This document shows positions 1-5,596 of a stretch of 6,493 nucleotides of DNA, one piece after another; the stretch's first letter is position 1; the number at the start of each line of letters is the position of its first letter. The notes beneath the pieces were generated by a model that saw only the letters and a list, made by a program, of their open reading frames with translations, searched no databases and had not been told where the DNA came from. Source of the stretch: Pseudomonadales bacterium. Lineage in GTDB: Bacteria; Pseudomonadota; Gammaproteobacteria; Pseudomonadales; Azotimanducaceae. The translations under genes and the position numbers were made by a program. The DNA lies in contig SKXG01000245.1 of NCBI GenBank assembly GCA_007128525.1, positions 1 to 6,493 on the forward strand, given 5' to 3'.

Positions 1-363
1 ATCGGTCACCACCTGCAGCGGCGCCTGCAGCGACCTTTCGCATCGCGGCTGCTGGGGCGACGCCCGGCGCCACCGCAGTCCTCCCTGCCGCGCACCGAGC
101 GTCTGGCCAACCTCAGCGGGAAATTCTTCCTGCGGCGTTCGCGCTGGCGACAGACGCCGGATCTGACCGGTTTGCGCATCGCGTTGATCGATGATGTTCT
201 GACCACAGGCGCCACCCTGGAGGCGTTGACCCGCACGCTGCTCAATGCCGGGGCAACTGAAGTACACGCCTGGGTTCTAGCTCGCACCCCGCCTAAGGCT
301 CCACCCGCAAGCCCGCACTTGAACGCGCTTCCACGCCCGCTACCGGTGCCAGAAAAACGATAA
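1..363 (+). CDS. ComF-family phosphoribosyltransferase, C-terminal part (5' end outside window)
   Basis: The reading frame is open from the first base and ends at TAA 361-363, giving the last 120 residues. Around residues 60-72 it reads IALIDDVLTTGAT, the PRPP-binding loop of type I phosphoribosyltransferases (two acidic residues followed by TTGAT). About 20 residues upstream of this loop is RTERLANLSGKF, matching the Arg/Asn/Gly motif that precedes the loop in ComF proteins. After the loop the strand VHAWVLARTPP ends the domain, followed by a short Pro-rich tail. ComF-family proteins (ComF/GntX) are cytoplasmic and linked to DNA uptake or use of DNA as nutrient in competent bacteria; their chemistry is poorly defined. 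The N-terminal zinc-binding cysteines usual in the family would lie outside the window, so completeness cannot be judged. A general phosphoribosyltransferase is the alternative, but the spacing of the two motifs favours ComF. Confidence 0.85.
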   Translation: MGHHLQRRLQRPFASRLLGRRPAPPQSSLPRTERLANLSGKFFLRRSRWRQTPDLTGLRIALIDDVLTTGATLEALTRTLLNAGATEVHAWVLARTPPKAPPASPHLNALPRPLPVPEKR

Positions 364-384
364 TCACGCGCCCCTTGTCAGCGC

Positions 385-410
385 CCTGCATTAAGTCGCT
401 AAATGGCAGG
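385..410. repeat. Imperfect inverted repeat between comF-like gene and srkA
   Basis: CCTGCATT at 385-392 can pair with AATGGCAGG at 402-410, leaving one bulged G and a 9-base loop: an 8-bp stem. It lies between the comF-like stop and the srkA ribosome binding site. No T-run follows, so it does not look like a standard intrinsic terminator. It could be a weak terminator, an mRNA structure in the srkA leader, or chance. Confidence 0.35.
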
Positions 411-419
411 CCTGACGGT

Positions 420-423
420 GGAG
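420..423 (+). promoter_or_regulatory. Ribosome binding site of srkA (GGAG)
   Basis: GGAG lies 4 bases before the ATG at 428 and 7 bases before the directly following ATG at 431. The spacing fits the second ATG better, so the protein may begin one residue later than annotated. Confidence 0.55.
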
Positions 424-427
424 TCCG

Positions 428-1429
428 ATGATGAATGACGGCGTAACCCAGGCCACAGCAGAAACACCTTACGCCGACCTGACGCCCGACCTGGTCCTCG
501 ACGCCATCGAGCATCAGGGCTGGCGCTGCAGCGGCCACCTGCTGGCGTTGAACAGTTATGAAAACCGTGTGTATCAGATCGGCCTGGATGACGGCGACTT
601 TCTGATCGCCAAGTTCTACCGCCCCGCCCGCTGGACCGATGCCCAGATCCAGGAGGAACACGCGTTTCTGCTTGAGCTGGCAGAAGAGGATCTGCCGGTA
701 GTGGCGCCTCTGCTCGATGAGTCTGGCGCCAGCCTGATGCACTATCGTGATTACCGACTGACGCTGTTTCCACGTCAGGGCGGCCACACCCCGGACCTGG
801 AGTCGCTCGACAACTTGCGCATCCTGGGCCGCTGTCTGGGCCGCATGCACGCCATTGGCGCGTCGCGACCATTTCGCCACCGGGTAACCATGACGGCGCA
901 GCGCCTTGGTCACGAAAGCCGGGCGTTTCTCCTCGAATCCGATTTCATTCCGCACGAAATGCGTAATGCCTATGAAAGCCTCACTGCCGACCTGCTGACA
1001 CGCATCGACCGGTTGAACATTCCGGCGGACGGTCGCATTCACGGCGACTGCCATCCGGGAAACCTGCTCTGGCGCGACGGCGGCCCGCACTTCGTCGACT
1101 TCGATGACAGCGTTACCGGCCCCGCTGTGCAGGATCTGTGGATGCTCCTCACCGGCGAAGGCGACGACCAGCTGTTGCAACTCGATGCGGTGCTGTCCGG
1201 CTATGAGACTTTTAACCACTTCGACGCACGCCAACTGGGCCTCATCGAAGCCTTGCGCACGCTGCGCATCATGCACCATGCCGCCTGGATTGCCCGGCGC
1301 TGGTCAGACCCCGCTTTCCCGCATGGTTTCAGCTGGTTCGGCACGTTGCGTTACTGGTCGGACCACGTGCTGGATTTGCGGGAACAAATGGCAGCCCTGG
1401 ATGAACCACCGTTGAGTCGCTGGCCGTAA
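428..1429 (+). CDS. srkA: Stress response Ser/Thr protein kinase SrkA (YihE/RdoA)
   Basis: A 333-residue protein, close to the roughly 328 residues of E. coli SrkA. It has the aminoglycoside-phosphotransferase/choline-kinase-like fold expected of the family. Visible are the N-terminal lobe with LNSYENRVYQ (41-50) and the ATP-site lysine in LIAKFYRP (Lys62). The catalytic loop is IHGDCHPGN (204-212, catalytic Asp207), and the metal-binding VDFDD (223-227) supplies Asp224. All core residues are intact, so an active cytoplasmic kinase is expected. In E. coli SrkA is induced by the Cpx envelope stress response and protects cells from death under oxidative and other stress, partly by opposing MazEF; its direct substrates are not well established. 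There it sits upstream of dsbA. Here no dsbA follows; the next gene encodes an exported TonB-C-like protein, also an envelope protein. The start is ATG 428 or 431, after GGAG. Confidence 0.93.
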   Translation: MMNDGVTQATAETPYADLTPDLVLDAIEHQGWRCSGHLLALNSYENRVYQIGLDDGDFLIAKFYRPARWTDAQIQEEHAFLLELAEEDLPVVAPLLDESGASLMHYRDYRLTLFPRQGGHTPDLESLDNLRILGRCLGRMHAIGASRPFRHRVTMTAQRLGHESRAFLLESDFIPHEMRNAYESLTADLLTRIDRLNIPADGRIHGDCHPGNLLWRDGGPHFVDFDDSVTGPAVQDLWMLLTGEGDDQLLQLDAVLSGYETFNHFDARQLGLIEALRTLRIMHHAAWIARRWSDPAFPHGFSWFGTLRYWSDHVLDLREQMAALDEPPLSRWP

Positions 1430-1573
1430 GTGCGATCGGGCGCAATCGACACACCAACTGGCAATCAACCGACAGCTTTGGTAAGCGAAATGTAGATCCA
1501 GGCCGGTTTTGTGAACCAGGTGCCACAGTGCGCGGCTCACTCGCAGTCAAATAGGGTTGGCGGCTACTGACAC

Positions 1574-1578
1574 GGAGG
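1574..1578 (+). promoter_or_regulatory. Strong ribosome binding site (GGAGG) fixing the start of the exported TonB-C protein
   Basis: GGAGG is followed after 8 bases by ATG 1587. This makes ATG 1587 the start, rather than the in-frame TTG at 1557, whose product would place ten extra polar residues before the signal peptide. Confidence 0.75.
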
Positions 1579-1586
1579 CTCAAGCC

Positions 1587-2576
1587 ATGCGCGCCCCACA
1601 ATGCGTCATCGCACTCAGCACTGCGCTGGCATTGTGGCTGGCAGCAACTGCACCAGCCCAGGCCAGCGGAGCCGAACGTCTGAACCTGCCGGGCGCAATC
1701 CCGGCATTTCGCACGGCGTTACGGCTCGGATATGAAGACGCTGACTTCTTCCTCTACCAAAGCCCCGGTTACAACCAACCGGTGGTGGTGATGCGTTTCG
1801 TGCCACAGAACTGGCGGCAGCGGCAGTCCGAGGCTCAGAGGCTGTTCCTGGAAGTCCTGCCCGATCTGGACGACGTAAAGCCTTTTATCGCTGTCATCAC
1901 GGCACAGCCCCGCCTCGGGAGCCTGCGTGAGGACCCCACCATTGGTGGTGACTGGGTGCTGGTCAGAAGGCCCAACAACACCTGGCGCATGCTCGACCAG
2001 GATATCTCGCGCTATGTCCGGTCTGAACTGAATTCGCTGCCAGAAGATGCCGAACCCCACCGCCGTGCATACTGGGAATGGCAGCTCGGCACACTCAGTT
2101 CCGATCCGAACCAGGCCATAAATGCCCTGCGCAACGCTCACGGTCGCCTGCAAGAGGTGGATGACGACCCCTGGGAGCTGCGGCATCGCACCAACCGCTC
2201 GCTGGTGACTCTGCACCACCAACTTGGCCAGCGGGAGAATATGCAGCCCTATCTGGTAGAGCTGGCGCGGCTGACTGGCCTGAGTGAAGGCCACGTGGGC
2301 GAGCAGGAACCTCTGCTGGGCAATCCGATCCGGCTTCCGCGGCAGGCCCGGGATCTAAACGATGCCGAGCTGTCCGATGCCCGCGTCATGTTGCGTTACA
2401 CACTCAGCCCTTACGGCCTGCCTGAGAACATTCACGTCATCGAAGAGATGCCTGAGAATGCGGGCCTGGGACAGGCCGCCAGCGACGCTTTGCAAAGGTG
2501 GGTGTTCCTGCCCCGTCTGGAGAATGGCGAGCCGGTTGAAACGCCCAACGTGACGCGCGTGGTGCGTTTCGACTAG
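1587..2576 (+). CDS. Exported protein with C-terminal TonB-like domain
   Basis: A 329-residue protein beginning with a classical Sec signal peptide: Arg2, a hydrophobic run over about residues 7-22, and a likely signal peptidase I site after Ala-Gln-Ala (24-26). The mature protein should be periplasmic. The central part (about 160-235) looks helical and TPR-like, with phrases such as PNQAINALRNAHGRLQE and LVTLHHQLGQRENMQPYL; this is inference from pattern only. The last ~70 residues (about 262-329) resemble the TonB C-terminal fold: VMLRYTLSPYGLPENIHVIE, a helix containing AASDALQRWVFLP, then GEPVETPNVTRVVRF. Unlike true TonB, it lacks an uncleaved N-terminal anchor and a Pro-rich periplasm-spanning linker, so coupling to ExbB/ExbD is unlikely. 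Such domains also occur in periplasmic proteins of unknown role. It lies 157 bases after srkA and is convergent with the acyltransferase gene. The precise function is unknown. Confidence 0.78.
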   Translation: MRAPQCVIALSTALALWLAATAPAQASGAERLNLPGAIPAFRTALRLGYEDADFFLYQSPGYNQPVVVMRFVPQNWRQRQSEAQRLFLEVLPDLDDVKPFIAVITAQPRLGSLREDPTIGGDWVLVRRPNNTWRMLDQDISRYVRSELNSLPEDAEPHRRAYWEWQLGTLSSDPNQAINALRNAHGRLQEVDDDPWELRHRTNRSLVTLHHQLGQRENMQPYLVELARLTGLSEGHVGEQEPLLGNPIRLPRQARDLNDAELSDARVMLRYTLSPYGLPENIHVIEEMPENAGLGQAASDALQRWVFLPRLENGEPVETPNVTRVVRFD

Positions 2577-2579
2577 GGC

Positions 2580-3722
2580 TCAGGCCGGCGGCAGGCCCAG
2601 ATCGGAGCGGTTGCGGAGCAGATTGGCGTACTGCAGCAGCAGAAACTCGCGCTCTGCCGACGGACAGGCTCGCAGCCGCTCACGGAATGCCCGCAGCCCG
2701 GTACTGGCCCCTTCCGGCAGTGGCATGCCGTCGGCGCTTCCGGCCGCCAGACTGTCTGCGGCATACTGCTGAGTCGGAAACACCCTGAGTCCGCCAACGA
2801 TCTGCCGGTCCAGCTCTGCCGCCACTTCGTCCGCGTCCTCCAGCCCCGCGTCTATCGGCTGCCCGACTGTCAGGTGCACCCGCCCTTTATAACCGGTAAT
2901 GCCATTGGCAATACTCTGCAGGTCTTCATCCGGCGCTTTCTGATAGGTGCCCGTCGCAGCCCGCACCGCCAGCTCGTGCGCCTTGATCTGATCACAGGGG
3001 TCCACTTCATAGCTGATCGAGACCGGGACCAGGGACAAGAACGGCACCAGTTCGGCAAAGCTCGCAAACTCTTTGCGCCAGGCCAGGGCCAGCATCTTGA
3101 TGACGGCTGGATCCGTTCGGTCATAGCCATCCTTGGCCCGGCCTTCGCGCTGCGCAATCCATACCGGCTGGCGCTCATCAATAGACTGGCGGATATAGGC
3201 CGATGTCTTGGCCAGCGCCGCGTAAGCGGACTTTCCACCTTTCAGGCCACGGCGCACGATGAAGCTCTTGTTCAGGCGCATCAGGTCGGTGGCAAAAGGT
3301 CGCTGCAGCAGATTGTCCCCAATGGCAATGCGCACCGTGGGCCAGTCGGACTGATACAACGCATAGTTCAGAAACCCGGAATCCATCGAGATATCACGAT
3401 GATTCGAGATGAACACCCAGGCCCGCCCGGCCGGCAGACGGTCTATGCCTTCAAAGGAGAAGCCGTCGGTTGTAGTTTCCACCATGCGTTTGAAGTAGTA
3501 GGCAACGAGCGCCTGGAAGTCATCAATCGAGCGCACGTCACCCACGATCCGGCGCAGACTCAGGCGCGTTGCCCAGCGCGCCAGCGGCGGCACCCAGCGT
3601 AGCGGCTTCGGCGCAGCAAAAGCGGCTACAACCCCCATGGCTTCCGGGTTGGCCAGCAGGTCCGCGATCACGCCGGGCACTTCTTCATCGTGATAGGGAC
3701 GAATGTCGTCGAAATCCATCAT
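2580..3722 (-). CDS. PlsC-like lipid acyltransferase (1-acyl-glycerol-3-phosphate acyltransferase family)
   Basis: A 380-residue protein of the glycerolipid acyltransferase superfamily, which transfers acyl chains from acyl-CoA or acyl-ACP to a lipid hydroxyl. Motif I is FISNHRDISMD, with His108 and Asp114. Motif III-like is AQREGRAKDG (190-199, Glu193), in place of the usual FPEGTRS. Motif IV-like is LVPVSISYE (231-239). Between them, NKSFIVRRG (151-159) corresponds to motif II, where the glycerophosphate-binding Arg lies. In classical PlsC the His and Asp are four residues apart; here there are five between them. No convincing transmembrane helix is visible, so it is probably cytosolic or peripheral at the inner membrane. 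About 90 N-terminal and 90 C-terminal residues flank the core. The start is taken at the ATG ATG pair (3722/3719), though no Shine-Dalgarno precedes it; GTG at 3746 would add eight residues. The frame stays open up to 4070, but that would overlap the SDR gene. Substrate unknown. Confidence 0.87.
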   Translation of the reverse strand: MMDFDDIRPYHDEEVPGVIADLLANPEAMGVVAAFAAPKPLRWVPPLARWATRLSLRRIVGDVRSIDDFQALVAYYFKRMVETTTDGFSFEGIDRLPAGRAWVFISNHRDISMDSGFLNYALYQSDWPTVRIAIGDNLLQRPFATDLMRLNKSFIVRRGLKGGKSAYAALAKTSAYIRQSIDERQPVWIAQREGRAKDGYDRTDPAVIKMLALAWRKEFASFAELVPFLSLVPVSISYEVDPCDQIKAHELAVRAATGTYQKAPDEDLQSIANGITGYKGRVHLTVGQPIDAGLEDADEVAAELDRQIVGGLRVFPTQQYAADSLAAGSADGMPLPEGASTGLRAFRERLRACPSAEREFLLLQYANLLRNRSDLGLPPA

Positions 3723-3803
3723 CTGGGGAACCGTATGCGAAGGCACGCACCTTAGCCAAACTACCCGGCCTGGGGAAGCCTCACAGCAACAGCGCTGAGC
3801 TGC

Positions 3804-3832
3804 CAGACTTTGTCGACCGCGCACAATGTAAT
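3804..3832 (+). promoter_or_regulatory. Possible weak sigma70-type promoter for the SDR-aceK gene run
   Basis: TGTAAT at 3827-3832 matches the -10 consensus at five of six positions. Seventeen bases upstream is CAGACT (3804-3809), which matches the -35 consensus at only three of six. Transcription would start near 3839, about 26 bases before the ATG at 3865. It lies in the 142-base divergent gap where a promoter is expected, but the -35 match is poor, so this is tentative. Confidence 0.3.
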
Positions 3833-3864
3833 AGGGTATCCGCTGTTTTGCCGGCGAATTTTCT

Positions 3865-4647
3865 ATGGATCTCAATCTTTTCGGACACAAGGCATTGGTC
3901 AGTGGCGCCTGGCGCGGCACCGGCCTGATTATCGCCAAGGCCCTGCTGGCCGAAGGCGCCAGCGTACTGGTCCATGGCTTTACACGCGAGCAGGCCGAAA
4001 CCGGCTGCGCGGAGGCCGGTGGCGGCACGCCGGTGTGGGGTGACATCACCACAGATGAAGGCGCGGCCACCCTGCTGATGATGGTCGCGGATTACGCCCC
4101 CGACATCGACATCCTGATCAACAACTATGGCACAGCCGCCGGCGGCCAATGGCGCGACACCAACAGTGCGGCATGGGTTGAGCAGTATGAGCACAATGTC
4201 CTCAGCGCACAGCGGCTGATTCAGGGGCTGTTGCCAGGTCTGCGCCAGCGCCAGTGGGGCCGAATCATCAATCTGGGCACGGTCGGCTCCACGCGGCCGA
4301 ACAATCGCATGCCGCACTATTACGCCGCCAAAGGTGCCCTGGCCACCATGACCATCAGCCTGGCACGCGAACTGGCCGGCACCGGCATCCGCGTCAATCT
4401 GGTATCGCCCGGCCTGATACTGACACCCGAAGTCGAAGCCCAATACTTAAGGCGCGGTCAGAGCGAGGGCTGGGGCAGCACCTGGGAGGAAATCGAGCCG
4501 CATGTTGCACGCAATATTCCGATTGGCCGCATCGTTCGCCGAGAAGAGATTGCGCACCTGATCTGTTTTCTGGCCAGCCCGCTCAGCGATGCACTGCATG
4601 GCCAGAACATCCGAATCGACGGTGGCTCGCTGGGCGTACTGACATGA
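3865..4647 (+). CDS. SDR-family NAD(P)-dependent oxidoreductase
   Basis: A 260-residue classical short-chain dehydrogenase/reductase, of typical length. The cofactor-binding loop is SGAWRGTG (13-20), which keeps the GxxxGxG spacing. Asp60 (GDIT) contacts the adenine region. NNYG (86-89) replaces the usual NNAG, and the structural Asn111 is present. The catalytic YxxxK is Tyr152/Lys156 (YYAAK), but the position of the catalytic Ser, thirteen residues before the Tyr, is Thr139 (LGTVGST). The NLVSPGLILT segment (178-187) and the C-terminal QNIRIDGGSLGVLT complete the fold, as in FabG-like enzymes. It should oxidise or reduce an alcohol/carbonyl using NAD(P)(H) in the cytoplasm; the substrate cannot be read from sequence. 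It is the first of four genes joined by ATGA overlaps. ATG 3865 has no clear Shine-Dalgarno; the N-terminus fits the family with the glycine motif about 13 residues in. Confidence 0.92.
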   Translation: MDLNLFGHKALVSGAWRGTGLIIAKALLAEGASVLVHGFTREQAETGCAEAGGGTPVWGDITTDEGAATLLMMVADYAPDIDILINNYGTAAGGQWRDTNSAAWVEQYEHNVLSAQRLIQGLLPGLRQRQWGRIINLGTVGSTRPNNRMPHYYAAKGALATMTISLARELAGTGIRVNLVSPGLILTPEVEAQYLRRGQSEGWGSTWEEIEPHVARNIPIGRIVRREEIAHLICFLASPLSDALHGQNIRIDGGSLGVLT

Positions 4648-5096
4648 ACAGTGCCGATATGCAGCCCTACATCCTGCGCGCTGCCGGGGTCGCGCTGTTG
4701 TTGATTTTCCTGGTCACGTTCGACCCCAACGACCCCAGCCTGCTGAACCGCCTCGGCATATTGGGCCTCGGCGCCATTGGTGCTTGGCTGGCCCTGCAAA
4801 GCCTGTTTGCGCTGGCCCTCACCGCTGCGTTGCTGGCCGGTATTCACAGCGAGCCGGGCCATCCAGATCCACTGCGCGCCTGGCTCTATCCAGTGATTGC
4901 CGTCATCTCTGCAGGCCTTTTGCTGTGGCTGCTCGGGCACCGCTTTGCGGCACACATCCAGGCTACCCGGCAAGCGCGGTGGGCTGCCCGACAGCAAAGC
5001 CCGGAGCTGGGCGAGCAGCCGGGCGGGCAACGGGGCGACCGACACGCCGACCAACAGCCCAGCCAGCCGCCTGACGAACCGGACGATCGCCGATGA
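4644..5096 (+). CDS. Small inner-membrane protein with hydrophilic C-terminal tail, unknown function
   Basis: A 150-residue protein I do not recognise. Its first two thirds are hydrophobic: likely membrane segments at about residues 10-26, 37-65 (long, possibly two short helices) and 79-97. After LLGHRFAAH it becomes polar, and residues about 118-150 form a low-complexity tail rich in Gln, Pro, Asp, Glu, Gly and Arg that is probably disordered. By the positive-inside rule the Arg-rich stretch after the last helix (about 100-115) suggests the tail is cytoplasmic. The ATG at 4644 overlaps the TGA of the SDR gene by four bases, and its own TGA overlaps the next ATG in the same way, so it is very likely translated by coupling. 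The reality of the gene rests on this tight packing and the clear membrane pattern rather than on homology. Confidence 0.82.
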   Translation: MNSADMQPYILRAAGVALLLIFLVTFDPNDPSLLNRLGILGLGAIGAWLALQSLFALALTAALLAGIHSEPGHPDPLRAWLYPVIAVISAGLLLWLLGHRFAAHIQATRQARWAARQQSPELGEQPGGQRGDRHADQQPSQPPDEPDDRR

Positions 5097-5596
5097 CCAA
5101 CGAGCTTCGACCCGAACCCGAGCTGTACCGGGCACTCGTTGGCGAACGCCGCCAGGACTACTACCTCGGTTACTTCCGTCGTGCCCTGCAACGCGGTTAC
5201 CCGCCGCTGTCCTGGCACTGGCCGGCATTGTTTCTGGGCATGTTCTGGCTGCTGTATCGCAAGCAATACTGGTGGGTGATGATCTACCTGGCGATCTCCT
5301 GGCTTGCCATGCTGCTGGGTGTAGCGGCAGAGCAGGCAGCACCCGGTATGGGTAACCTGGTGTGGCTGACCGGCACCATCGGCTTTCAGTACATCTGGTT
5401 CCCCCTTAACGCCAACGCCATCTATTTTCGCTGGGCGCAAAGCCAGGTTCAGGGGGCGCGCGAAAACAACCCTGGCAACCAGTCGGCACAGATCGCGTGG
5501 CTGGAAACCCGGGGCGGCGTCAATGTGGCCGGCCCATGGATTCTGATAGGCTGCTTCTTCCTCCTTGTCGCCTTGCTGGGTGCACCTCCGGAATGA
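5093..5596 (+). CDS. DUF2628-like membrane protein
   Basis: A 167-residue membrane protein. The N-terminal region has the pattern seen in DUF2628 proteins: a short polar head with YRALVGERRQDYYLGYFRRA (12-31), then SWHWPALFLGMFWLLYRKQYW (starting at residue 40), where an aromatic-rich segment leads into the first membrane helix and a basic YRK turn. Further membrane segments are at about 59-78, 86-106 and 147-163. NANAIYFRWAQ (107-115 and after) followed by a polar stretch rich in Asn, Gln and Arg forms a loop before the last helix. The family is widespread in proteobacteria and its function is unknown. It overlaps both neighbours by ATGA and lies directly before aceK. The family assignment is from recalled pattern, not a search. 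Confidence 0.77.
   Translation: MTNELRPEPELYRALVGERRQDYYLGYFRRALQRGYPPLSWHWPALFLGMFWLLYRKQYWWVMIYLAISWLAMLLGVAAEQAAPGMGNLVWLTGTIGFQYIWFPLNANAIYFRWAQSQVQGARENNPGNQSAQIAWLETRGGVNVAGPWILIGCFFLLVALLGAPPE

Noticed and set aside
293..1279. Long - strand open frame (328 codons) antisense to srkA
   Set aside because: It fully overlaps a well supported kinase gene; its protein has no recognisable motif and is of the kind expected opposite high-GC coding DNA.
1432..1450. Short inverted repeat after the srkA stop as a terminator
   Set aside because: Only about 4 bp of stem (TGCG/CGCA or CGAT/ATCG) and no T-run.
1468..1496. Possible promoter (CCGACA ... TGTAGA) between srkA and the TonB-C gene
   Set aside because: The -10 element matches only three of six positions with a 16-base spacer; too weak to annotate.
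1557..1586. TTG start for the TonB-C protein
   Set aside because: ATG 1587 has GGAGG eight bases upstream and begins a textbook signal peptide; the TTG start would put ten polar residues before it.
3740..3753. AAGG/CCTT inverted repeat in the divergent region as an operator
   Set aside because: Four base pairs around a six-base loop is well within chance.
3723..4070. Upstream extension of the acyltransferase frame adding about 116 residues
   Set aside because: It would overlap the SDR gene by some 200 bases and cover the whole divergent promoter region; the added residues show no family features.
4254..4643. Upstream extension of the small membrane protein frame inside the SDR gene
   Set aside because: This part is out-of-frame SDR sequence with a shadow-like composition; the ATGA overlap at 4644 gives the natural start.
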